A stretch of 45,231 nt of DNA from contig JAQVER010000022.1 of assembly GCA_028697885.1 (NCBI GenBank), forward strand, positions 1-45,231, given 5' to 3'. This document shows positions 16,362 to 23,833 of the stretch, one piece after another. The DNA comes from Desulfocapsaceae bacterium (GTDB lineage: Bacteria; Desulfobacterota; Desulfobulbia; Desulfobulbales; Desulfocapsaceae). The number at the start of each line of letters is the position of its first letter. Position 1 is the first letter of the stretch. The position numbers and the translations under genes were made by a program. A model generated the notes under the pieces. It was not told where the DNA came from. It worked only from the letters and a program-made list of their open reading frames with translations, and ran no database searches.

Positions 16362-18062
16362 TTATAATGCCTTGACCTTGATGGTTTCTTTGCCTTCCGG
16401 ATCAAGCATATGCACGGCACAGGCAATACAGGGGTCAAAGGAGTGGATGGTGCGTAATACCTCCAGTGGTTGGGCGGCATCGGCAATAGGGTTGCCGACC
16501 AGCGATGCCTCGTAGGGGCCGGGCAGCCCTTCCTTGTCCCGGGGACCGGCGTTCCAGGTGGATGGCACCACACACTGGTAGTTCTTGATCTGGCCATCCT
16601 GGATGACAATCCAGTGGGAAAGAGCGCCGCGTGGTGCTTCGTGAAAACCAAAGCCTTTTTGCTCGCCTTTGGGGAAAACCGGTTTGTTGAAAATAGCAAG
16701 ATCACCTTTGCCAATATTATCGACCAACAGCTCCCAGTGTTTGAGAGACAGGTCGGCAAGCATCGAGGCGCGGACTGCCCTGGCCACATGCCGACCCAGG
16801 GTGGAGTGGAGGACCTCAGGGCCAACCGTAACCCCGGCCACGGAACTGACCAGGCCCAGGGCGTTGTTCACATTTTTAATAATCTCCTCATGTCCCTGAG
16901 CGTAGCCGACCAGCATCTGGGCCAGGGGACCGACCTGCATCGGTTGGCCCGCAAAGCGCGGCGCCTTGAGCCAGGTGTATTTGCCGTCATCTTGGAACTC
17001 GGTGTACTCGGGGACGGTTTCTTCCTCGTAGGGGTGCTTGGTCCAGTCTCCTTTGTACCAGGCATGCGAGATGTTTTCGACTACGTTGTCCCGGAAGTAA
17101 GGATCGTTAAAGCTGCTGATGGCTTTGACCGTACTCAGGTCCCCATTCATGATGGTGCCGCCGGGCAGGTCGAACTTGGTGGCCTTGGTGTCGAGTACCA
17201 TGTCCGGTACGGCCAGGTAGTTGGTGACTCCGGCGCCATAGGGGAGCCAGTCTTTGTACAGGGCGCCGATAGCTGCCACATCGGGCAGATAGACTTGCTG
17301 GATGAATCCCCGCACCTCACCGATCAGTTGCTTGATCCAGTAAAGCCGTTCCATATTAAGGGCGGAATCACTGTCCGGATTCAGGGCAGTGGTGACGCCA
17401 CCAACAGAAAGATTCTGGATGTGGGGGTTTTTGCCGGAGATGATGCCGAGGGCCTGGGTTGCCTTGCGCTGATAATCCAGGGCCTCAAGGTAATGGGCAA
17501 CTGCCATCAGATTGGCCTCCGGCGGCAGTTTCATGGCCGGATGTCCCCAGTAGCCGTTGGCAAAGGGGCCGAGTTGGCCGCTGTCCACTATGGCTTTTAC
17601 CTTGTCCTGAACCGCTTTGAAGCGCTTTGCGCTGTTGTTGGGCCAGGAAGAGATGCTCCCGGCCAGAGCCGCGGTCTTGACAGGATCAGCCGACAGCGCC
17701 GAGACCACGTCCACCCAGTCCAATGCGGAAAGGACATAAAAATGAACAATGTGATCCTGCAGGGCATGGATCGACATGACAATATTGCGGATGTACTGGG
17801 CGTTTAGGGGAATCTCCAGTTGCAGAGCGTTTTCAACGGCCCGGACTGAGGCCAGGGCATGCACGGTGGTGCAGACTCCGCAGATGCGCTGGGTGAAGAG
17901 CCAGGCATCTCGAGGGTCGCGTCCCTGCAAAATAACTTCAATCCCTCGCCACATCTGGCCTGAAGACCAAGCCTTGGTAACTTTTCCGCCATCAACTTCG
18001 GCATCTATGCGTAAATGACCCTCAATTCTGGTAATAGGGTCTATGGTAATTCGTTCAGCCAT
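16362..18062 (-). CDS. [NiFe] hydrogenase large (catalytic) subunit
   Basis: A 566-aa subunit holding the Ni-Fe(CN)2CO site. The N-terminal ligand motif RICGVC (Cys61, Cys64) and C-terminal DPCIACAVH (Cys545, Cys548) supply the four metal cysteines. A 15-residue tail follows the conserved His and must be clipped by the operon's protease. None of the ligand Cys codons is TGA, so it is not a selenohydrogenase. It is exported together with the small subunit by the Tat route. AAGGAGGATAC precedes the start. Group 1 membrane-bound uptake enzyme is inferred from the partner subunits. Confidence 0.97.
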   Translation of the reverse strand: MAERITIDPITRIEGHLRIDAEVDGGKVTKAWSSGQMWRGIEVILQGRDPRDAWLFTQRICGVCTTVHALASVRAVENALQLEIPLNAQYIRNIVMSIHALQDHIVHFYVLSALDWVDVVSALSADPVKTAALAGSISSWPNNSAKRFKAVQDKVKAIVDSGQLGPFANGYWGHPAMKLPPEANLMAVAHYLEALDYQRKATQALGIISGKNPHIQNLSVGGVTTALNPDSDSALNMERLYWIKQLIGEVRGFIQQVYLPDVAAIGALYKDWLPYGAGVTNYLAVPDMVLDTKATKFDLPGGTIMNGDLSTVKAISSFNDPYFRDNVVENISHAWYKGDWTKHPYEEETVPEYTEFQDDGKYTWLKAPRFAGQPMQVGPLAQMLVGYAQGHEEIIKNVNNALGLVSSVAGVTVGPEVLHSTLGRHVARAVRASMLADLSLKHWELLVDNIGKGDLAIFNKPVFPKGEQKGFGFHEAPRGALSHWIVIQDGQIKNYQCVVPSTWNAGPRDKEGLPGPYEASLVGNPIADAAQPLEVLRTIHSFDPCIACAVHMLDPEGKETIKVKAL

Positions 18063-18106
18063 GGGTGTATCCTCCTTCTATGATTTCAGATCAGCTTTAA
18101 AGCTGA

Positions 18107-19204
18107 TCAGCTCTCTTTATTTTCGTTCTTGCAGCCGCAGCCTTTGATTACTTTCTTACCGATACCGATCGCGGCATGGATGCCGACAGCAGCTGCGGCA
18201 ACGCCCAGTATGGTCTTGCCGGCGCTGTCAATATCGGTAATCCCACTGGTTCCGGGGATCTGGACATTGGGCAGTCGTTCATAGAAGGGGGTCATGGTGT
18301 CCCAGAAATTGGGTTCTGTGCAGCCTATGCAGCCGTGGCCAACACTGACCGGCCAGACGTCCACATCATTAAAGCGGGCCGATGGACAATTGGAAAAGGT
18401 CTCCGGTCCCTTACAGCCAAGCTTGTAGAGGCAGTAGCCGTTCCGGTGGCCAAAATCACCAAATTCTTCAGCAAATCTGCCCTCATCAAAGTGAGCCCGA
18501 CGCTCGCAATGGTCGTGAATCTTGCGGCCATAGGCAAAAAGAGGTCGGCCCAGATTGTCGGTTACCGGCAGGCGGTTGAAGGTCAGGTAATGGAGGACGG
18601 TGCCCAGGAATGAAATGGGGTTTGGCGGACAGCCGGGGATGTTGATTACCGGTGTCCCTGAGACCAGATCCTGTACCCCCTTGGCACCGGTGGGATTGGG
18701 CTGTGCCGCCTGAATACCCCCATAGGTGGCACATGCGCCGATGGCGATAATGGCCGCGGCCTTGGGCGCTACTTCTGCCAGGATATCAACGGCGGTGCGT
18801 CCCGCGATCTTGCAGTAGATGCCGTTGTCTTTGGTGGGAATGGCGCCCTCGACCACGCAGAGAAATTTCCCCGCATATTTGTCAAGGGTATCATGGAGGC
18901 TTTTTTCTGCCTGGTGTCCGGCTGCCGCCATCACTGTTTCATGGTAATCAAGGGAGATGATATCGAGAATCAGGCGGCCGATATCGGGATGCGAGGCGCG
19001 CAGCAGGCTCTCGGTACAGCCTGTGCATTCTTGAAAGTGCAGCCAGATCACCGGCGGCCTTTGCGCGGAAGTAGCTGCTTCGACCAGTTTTGGAATCATG
19101 GCCTCAGAGATGCCAAGTGCCGCTGCAACCATAGTACAGCCTTTGAGAAAGCCGCGTCGATCAACCTGTAAATTCAGATCTGTGCTTTGTGCTGTGTCTG
19201 TCAT
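18107..19204 (-). CDS. [NiFe] hydrogenase small subunit, Tat-exported
   Basis: A 365-aa iron-sulphur subunit with a twin-arginine signal (DRRGFLKG, Arg16-Arg17) and hydrophobic h-region. The proximal cluster motif is ECTGCTES (Cys60, Cys63): the standard 4Fe-4S form, without the extra Cys seen in oxygen-tolerant enzymes (ECTCC). The later Cys/His clusters (CLYKLGCKGPETFSNCP, CIGCTEPNFW) bind medial and distal clusters. A hydrophobic segment near the C-terminus (about 325-350) would anchor the enzyme in the membrane beside the cytochrome b. It is the first gene of the operon; AGGAGGATGAG precedes the ATG. Confidence 0.97.
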   Translation of the reverse strand: MTDTAQSTDLNLQVDRRGFLKGCTMVAAALGISEAMIPKLVEAATSAQRPPVIWLHFQECTGCTESLLRASHPDIGRLILDIISLDYHETVMAAAGHQAEKSLHDTLDKYAGKFLCVVEGAIPTKDNGIYCKIAGRTAVDILAEVAPKAAAIIAIGACATYGGIQAAQPNPTGAKGVQDLVSGTPVINIPGCPPNPISFLGTVLHYLTFNRLPVTDNLGRPLFAYGRKIHDHCERRAHFDEGRFAEEFGDFGHRNGYCLYKLGCKGPETFSNCPSARFNDVDVWPVSVGHGCIGCTEPNFWDTMTPFYERLPNVQIPGTSGITDIDSAGKTILGVAAAAVGIHAAIGIGKKVIKGCGCKNENKES

Positions 19205-19290
19205 CTCATCCTCCTGAGGCCGTTTTTAACATCCAAATGACCACTTTAATTTTTTTACAGCAGTGTATGGAAATCGGAGACTAAAAAACA

Positions 19291-19305
19291 ATCAATAATA
19301 TTGAT
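19291..19305. promoter_or_regulatory. Operator-like palindrome at the hydrogenase promoter start region
   Basis: ATCAATAATATTGAT is a perfect inverted repeat of 7-base arms around one base. It overlaps the inferred -10 (19304-19309) and the expected transcription start on the - strand, a classic repressor position. It shares the TATTGAT half-site with 19372-19385. Confidence 0.5.
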
Positions 19306-19333
19306 GATATTTGATGGCAGATGCCCTTGTCAA
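19304..19333 (-). promoter_or_regulatory. Sigma-70-type promoter of the hydrogenase operon
   Basis: On the - strand TTGACA (19333-19328) and TATCAT (19309-19304) are separated by 18 bases, about 100 bases before the small-subunit start. I found no sigma-54 GG-N10-GC element here. Confidence 0.55.
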
Positions 19334-19371
19334 GCAATCTGGAGCAGTTTTCTAAGTTTTTCTGAACAGTA

Positions 19372-19385
19372 ATATTGATCAATAT
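19372..19385. promoter_or_regulatory. Second operator-like palindrome upstream of the hydrogenase promoter
   Basis: ATATTGATCAATAT is a perfect 14-base palindrome about 39 bases upstream of the -35. It contains the same TATTGAT half-site as the palindrome at 19291-19305, so one regulator could bind both. Confidence 0.45.
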
Positions 19386-19446
19386 GTTCGAATTGATTGC
19401 TTATAGAGGAGGGCGGAACGGGGAAGGACAAAGGGAGAGCTTGGTT

Positions 19447-19593
19447 AAGGGTGTCTTGAAAAATGGTCTTTTGGTCCACGATCTGCGTTGTTCGGAAAAT
19501 TTTATCCTCGGAATATCAAATAGATGCCTGCGGTAAAATTCTCTTCACTCCTTGATCTTGAGCAAAAATCCTAATTTTTCAACGTACCCTTAT
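19447..19593. repeat. MITE-like element overlapping the 3' end of pcnB
   Basis: The left end AAGGGTGTCTTGAAAAAT (19447-19464) and the complement of the right end, AAGGGTACGTTGAAAAAT (19591-19574), are terminal inverted repeats with 15 of 18 matches. The interior is non-coding and AT-rich. The right end contains the TTA complement (19590-19592) that is the pcnB stop codon. A mobile or once-mobile miniature element is inferred. Confidence 0.55.
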
Positions 19594-20996
19594 GGCTTGT
19601 TGTTTTTCCTTTTGGCAGGGAAATTTTTCTTAAAGCCGAAGATGCCGCCGGGGGCATCAGAGGAAAAAGCCGGCCCGGTAATGCCGGGGCGGGAAGAACG
19701 TTTCCCGCCGGATGTGGAACGTGGTTTTGGTACGGCAACGGGGAGAGGAGCGATGTTCAGCAGGGTGTCGGGAACAGGCAGGCCACCTGTGGATTCCAGG
19801 TAAAAATGATAGAAAAGAAGGCTGTTTTTAAAATAGCTTTTTCGGGTCAGCCATTGTGGCCAGGAGTCTTTTCCCTGATGCTGGAGGAAAATAGGCAGGC
19901 TGCTGATGAGACTGATAATCTCTTGACGGGTGGCGCGGGGCAGATTCAATTGGGTGCCGATTTCCAGATCGAGACTGGCCCGCAGTTGTTTGCTGAACTG
20001 ATAGGTCGCAGAGCCTTTCAGCTCCTCTTTGATGAAGTTAAATTTAATGATGGCCCAGGGCAGCAGAACCAGAGCGAGCAGAAATTCGTTTGGCAGCCTT
20101 TGCCCGAGTTGTTCTTCCGTCATTTTAGTGCTGACTCGATCGACAACGGTAAACAGGTTGATCAGTTGCTCTTTGCAGGAGGGGTCCGAGGCCAGGATTT
20201 CCTTGTAAGGAGCCAGGAGACTGACAAACAGACCTGAGTCACTGGCAAGGTGAAACCAGTTCAGCAGTGAACCGCTGTGCAGATCTTTAAAGAGTTCGTC
20301 CCGCAACCGGGATGGAGGGCAGAGGGTGAGCTCCTGGTGATGTCTGCAGATTGCCTGCCAGCTCTGTGCCTCAATGGTGAAGTTGATGCGGGCGGCGTGG
20401 CGGATGGCCCGGAGCATGCGCACGGGGTCGCGGCTGATTCGCTTGTCCGGATCTCCGATAATGCGAACGATGGCGTTGTTCAGGTCTGCTATGCCGCCCA
20501 CGTAATCGAGAATGGTATTATCTTCAACTTCATAGAACAAAGAGTTGATGGTCAGGTCCCGGCGCTGGGCATCTTCCTCCAGGCTGCCAAAGGTGTTATT
20601 GGGCGCCAGCACCGTCTCAGGGCCATCAAGATCGTATTCGCTGAGAGAACGGAGGGTAGAGACTTCAATAGTCTTGCCATTACGAAAGAAAATTTGAACC
20701 AGCCGGAAACGGCGGCCTATGGTCATGCTGTTGCGGAAGATCTTGCGGATCTGACCGGGGTGGGCGTTGGTGCTGATATCGAAATCTTTAGGGACCTTGC
20801 CTAAGTAGAGATCCCGAACCCCGCCGCCAACCAGATATGCGGAAAAGCCGGCGTCATGCAGTTTGCGCAGCACCAAGAGAGCGTCTGCGTCAAGCATTGT
20901 ACGGGTGATCGGATGTTCTTTCGGCGTGATAATGTGAGGTGCTGCGGGCGAAGGAGCAGGTTTTCTTTTGTCAGCTTTTTTTTCAGGATTGGACAT
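19590..20996 (-). CDS. pcnB: Poly(A) polymerase / tRNA nucleotidyltransferase-family enzyme PcnB
   Basis: A 468-aa class II nucleotidyltransferase. Visible signatures are VGGGVRDLYLG (about 57-67), the catalytic KDFDIST Asp pair (about 70-76), RRDLTINSL and the RMLRAIRHAARINF segment, with a basic N-terminal tail and a Pro/Lys/Arg-rich C-terminal tail, as in PcnB rather than CCA-adding enzymes. PcnB adds 3' poly(A) tails that mark RNA for decay; a CCA-adding role cannot be excluded from sequence alone. The last codons and stop overlap the end of the repeat element at 19447-19593. Confidence 0.85.
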   Translation of the reverse strand: MSNPEKKADKRKPAPSPAAPHIITPKEHPITRTMLDADALLVLRKLHDAGFSAYLVGGGVRDLYLGKVPKDFDISTNAHPGQIRKIFRNSMTIGRRFRLVQIFFRNGKTIEVSTLRSLSEYDLDGPETVLAPNNTFGSLEEDAQRRDLTINSLFYEVEDNTILDYVGGIADLNNAIVRIIGDPDKRISRDPVRMLRAIRHAARINFTIEAQSWQAICRHHQELTLCPPSRLRDELFKDLHSGSLLNWFHLASDSGLFVSLLAPYKEILASDPSCKEQLINLFTVVDRVSTKMTEEQLGQRLPNEFLLALVLLPWAIIKFNFIKEELKGSATYQFSKQLRASLDLEIGTQLNLPRATRQEIISLISSLPIFLQHQGKDSWPQWLTRKSYFKNSLLFYHFYLESTGGLPVPDTLLNIAPLPVAVPKPRSTSGGKRSSRPGITGPAFSSDAPGGIFGFKKNFPAKRKNNKP

Positions 20997-21014
20997 ATAC
21001 TATTTTGGGATGCC

Positions 21015-22001
21015 TCAGGTCGCGGGAGCGAAGCCGCGCCCTTCCTTATAGACGGATTCAGCCTGGGTCACAAATTGCCGGAAGATTTCAGCAACGGGCA
21101 GGATCTCTTTCATCTTGTAGGTATTGGCCCCGGAGAAGACCAGCCCTTCCTCGACATTACCGTTCCTGGCCATCATCAGCCGTTCGCTGATGCAGTAATG
21201 ATGGTCGCATTTCTTCAGGCACTTGTAGTCGCATCTTTTAGTGGAGACGTCTTCACCTCTGGCCATGGCCTGAATAAAGGGGGTGTTGATCGCCCGGCCC
21301 GGCATGCCGACTGGGGATGAGGTGAGGACAATGTCTTCCTTCTTGGCCTTAAGAAAGGTCTGTTTGAAACTGTCGGCCACATCGCACTCCTCGCTCAAAA
21401 CAAAACGGGAGGCAATCTGGATACCGTCCGCACCATATTTGTCCATCATCTCAGCCATTTCGTAGCCATTGGTAATGCCTCCGGCGGCAATCAGTGGAAC
21501 CTTGGTAATCACATCCCTGATCGGGGGGAATATTTCACGTAAAGGGCGATCTGTTCCCAGGTGCCCACCTGCTTCGCAGGCTTCGACAATAATGGCTGCC
21601 GCACCCAGTTTCTCGGCAAGTTTGGCGATGCCCGGCGAGGAGACGATCATGACAATGGGGGTGTTGTGGTCACGGCCGATCTTAAAGATATCTCTGGAAA
21701 ATCCGGCACCGGTGATAATCATGTCCACACCGACCTCGATGGAGGCCATCACCAGATTGTAAAAATTCTTCATGGCGTACATGATGTTGACTGCCACAAT
21801 GCCATCAGTATTGGCTTTGGCCTTGAGGATATCGGCTTTCAGCTCGTCTGTGGGGATGCCGGAGCCGCCGATCACTCCTATACCACCACAACTAGCTACG
21901 GGTGCGGCCAGTGCAGAGGTGGAAACACGGATAGACATTCCGCCCTGAATTAAAGGGATTTTGGCAGTCAGATTTGCAATTTTTAGTGGTGGTAACTTCA
22001 T
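21015..22001 (-). CDS. Nitronate monooxygenase / FabK-family FMN oxidoreductase
   Basis: A 328-aa TIM-barrel flavoprotein of the NPD family: PLIQGGMSIRVST at the N-terminus, GGIGVIGGSG phosphate loop, EACEAGGHLG with the family His/Gly region, PLIAAGGI, and DGIQIASRF. A C-terminal Cys-rich stretch (RCDYKCLKKCDHHYC, about 243-257) is unusual for the core fold and could bind metal or a cluster, as in some anaerobe homologues. Members oxidise nitronates or reduce enoyl-ACP; the actual substrate is not known. It is 18 bases from pcnB and likely cotranscribed with it. Confidence 0.85.
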   Translation of the reverse strand: MKLPPLKIANLTAKIPLIQGGMSIRVSTSALAAPVASCGGIGVIGGSGIPTDELKADILKAKANTDGIVAVNIMYAMKNFYNLVMASIEVGVDMIITGAGFSRDIFKIGRDHNTPIVMIVSSPGIAKLAEKLGAAAIIVEACEAGGHLGTDRPLREIFPPIRDVITKVPLIAAGGITNGYEMAEMMDKYGADGIQIASRFVLSEECDVADSFKQTFLKAKKEDIVLTSSPVGMPGRAINTPFIQAMARGEDVSTKRCDYKCLKKCDHHYCISERLMMARNGNVEEGLVFSGANTYKMKEILPVAEIFRQFVTQAESVYKEGRGFAPAT

Positions 22002-22047
22002 GTGCGTAAAAAACTCCTGTAACGTAGGGTCTCATAAACAAAAAAAT

Positions 22048-22083
22048 ATAATGCACTGCTTACCATGTTTTGTCAAGCAGTGC
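22048..22083 (-). promoter_or_regulatory. Promoter with overlapping inverted repeat for the NMO-pcnB pair
   Basis: On the - strand TTGACA (22076-22071) and CATTAT (22053-22048) are 17 bases apart. A perfect 9-bp inverted repeat GCACTGCTT / AAGCAGTGC (22053-22061 and 22075-22083) covers the -35 and spacer, as expected for a repressor operator. It lies about 50 bases before the NMO start. Confidence 0.5.
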
Positions 22084-22379
22084 CGCTGTAAAGTGCAGTA
22101 AAGAGCGATGTATTTGGGATTAAGGTAGATTGTTTTCTTCTGCTTGTCAGCAAGCTGTTGTAGATAAATAATGATAACATGTTCCTATCATAAAGGGCAT
22201 AAGGGACTGTAAGGAATTAGATAAAAATGAAATGGTTATTTCTTTACGGTCTTTAAAAAGGCTGAATCTTTTAGTGGTTGCCGCGCTATCCTTGACTTTT
22301 TCCCGAAATTGCAGTTAATTTTAAATTTTTTTTATGAGATAATTTGGTAATCAGCGGCAAATTTGGGAGGATTGGAAAA
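22084..22379. other. Intergenic region upstream of hisS
   Basis: No gene is seen. A TTGACT at 22292-22297 with a poor TTAATT 17 bases further is the only promoter-like pair for hisS. No T-box leader (AGGGTGG-type antiterminator) was recognised. Confidence 0.4.
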
Positions 22380-23642
22380 GTGAATATAAAAGCCTTAAAT
22401 GGCTTTAAAGACATACTTCCAGGAGAGGTGGAATTGTGGCAGCGGCTGGAGACCCTGGCCCGTGATATCTTTGCCCGTTTCAACTTTTCTGAGATCAGAC
22501 TGCCCATCCTGGAGAAGACCGATCTTTTCGCCCGTGCCATTGGTGAGGCAACGGATATCGTCGAGAAAGAGATGTACACCTTTGTCGACAAACAGGTGAC
22601 CATGCGGCCGGAGGCAACGGCCTCGCTGCTGCGGGCCTATATCGAACATGGCTTGCATGTGCAGAAACCGGTGCAGCGGCTCTTTACCATTGGCCCCATG
22701 TTTCGTCATGAGCGGCCGCAGAAAGGCCGGCTACGCCAATTTCATCAAATGGATGTTGAGGTGCTGGGATCAACCAGTCCGCGCGTTGATGCTGAGATGA
22801 TGGCCATGGGTGCCATGCTGCTGGCTGAGCTGGGGCTGTCGGTGAGCCTGGAAATGAATTCTCTTGGCTGCCCAGTCTGCCGCCCCGGGTTCCGTACCAG
22901 TCTTCTGGCCTTTCTTGATGAGCGTCACCAAGGGCTTTGTGATGACTGCAAAAGGCGGAGTTCCACAAACCCTTTGCGGGTTCTTGATTGTAAAAATCCC
23001 AAGTGCCGGGAACAGGTGCTGGAGGCTCCCTCTCTTCTGGAACATCTCTGTGCCGATTGTGCTGACCATTTGAGCGGCGTGCAGGAGGGGCTTGAACAAC
23101 TTGGCGTGCAGTATAGCCTGAATAAATTCATGGTACGCGGCCTTGATTATTATACCCGTACCACCTTTGAATTCATCACCGGTGATCTCGGCGCGCAGGC
23201 TGCAGTCGGGGCTGGGGGGCGTTATGATGGCCTGATCGAACAACTGGGCGGGCCGCGGGGGGTACCCGGGATTGGTTTTGCCCTCGGCATGGAGCGTCTT
23301 GTCTTACTGTTGCAGCAGAAAGAGGCGGAGCTCACAGCTTCAGGGGTAGACCTTTTTGTGGCCGGACTTGGCGAACAATCGTCACGCTATGGTTTTGGTT
23401 TGACCCATGCCTTGCGTACCGGTGGCATGCGGGTCGTCATGGATCTTGAGGGCCGGAGCCTGAAGAGTCAGATGAAACAGGCGGGAAAGCTTGGTGTGCC
23501 TTATGTTCTGATTCTTGGAGAGAATGAACTTGCCGAAGGCAAGGCCGTGCTCAGGAACATGGCCACCCAGGAGCAACAGGAGCTCCTGTTGCAGGACGAG
23601 GCAAGTACAGTACAAACTCTGGTAGCATTGATATCTGCCTGA
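22380..23642 (+). CDS. hisS: Histidyl-tRNA synthetase
   Basis: A 420-aa class II synthetase charging tRNA-His. Motifs: NGFKDILPGE at the N-terminus, MRPEATASLLRAY (motif 1 region), GPMFRHERPQKGRLRQFHQMD (motif 2), the HisA signature VRGLDYYTRTTFEF, and GIGFALGMERL (motif 3). The start is the GTG at 22380: GGGAGG lies 9 bases before it and MNIKALNGFKD is the normal N-terminus; the open frame extends 12 codons further up without support. It contains a Cys pair set (CPVC, CDDC, CADC) in the insertion, a possible zinc site. Followed by aspS, a common pairing. Confidence 0.96.
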   Translation: MNIKALNGFKDILPGEVELWQRLETLARDIFARFNFSEIRLPILEKTDLFARAIGEATDIVEKEMYTFVDKQVTMRPEATASLLRAYIEHGLHVQKPVQRLFTIGPMFRHERPQKGRLRQFHQMDVEVLGSTSPRVDAEMMAMGAMLLAELGLSVSLEMNSLGCPVCRPGFRTSLLAFLDERHQGLCDDCKRRSSTNPLRVLDCKNPKCREQVLEAPSLLEHLCADCADHLSGVQEGLEQLGVQYSLNKFMVRGLDYYTRTTFEFITGDLGAQAAVGAGGRYDGLIEQLGGPRGVPGIGFALGMERLVLLLQQKEAELTASGVDLFVAGLGEQSSRYGFGLTHALRTGGMRVVMDLEGRSLKSQMKQAGKLGVPYVLILGENELAEGKAVLRNMATQEQQELLLQDEASTVQTLVALISA

Positions 23643-23647
23643 ACGTA

Positions 23648-23693
23648 GGAGCCGTTACTAACTTGTGTCCTTAAGGCTATTTCGTTACGGCTC
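23648..23693. repeat. GCCGTTA-family inverted repeat between hisS and aspS
   Basis: GGAGCCGTTAC at the left and CGTTACGGCTC at the right form a hairpin with an interior of about 24 bases, 5 bases after the hisS stop. Its arms match those at 4093-4143, including the GAGCCGTAACGAAA side in reverse. Confidence 0.6.
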
Positions 23694-23833
23694 TTTATGC
23701 CCTTTTGTTATTCAGGAAGGCGTGTTATTTTTTAACAGTGGCTTAAATCTTCATGAAATTGTAACTACTCAGGTTATTCTTTCCTATCTACCTGAATCAT
23801 TTCTTAAAACTTTTACTTCTAGTTCAGAACCTC

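Noticed and set aside
16362..18062. Selenocysteine [NiFeSe] hydrogenase
   Set aside because: All four ligand positions of the large subunit are Cys codons and the frame has no internal TGA.
18107..19204. Oxygen-tolerant hydrogenase
   Set aside because: The proximal-cluster motif is ECTGC and lacks the extra Cys of the ECTCC type.
19205..19446. Sigma-54 promoter for the hydrogenase operon
   Set aside because: No GG-N10-GC pair with proper context; a good sigma-70 pair is present instead.
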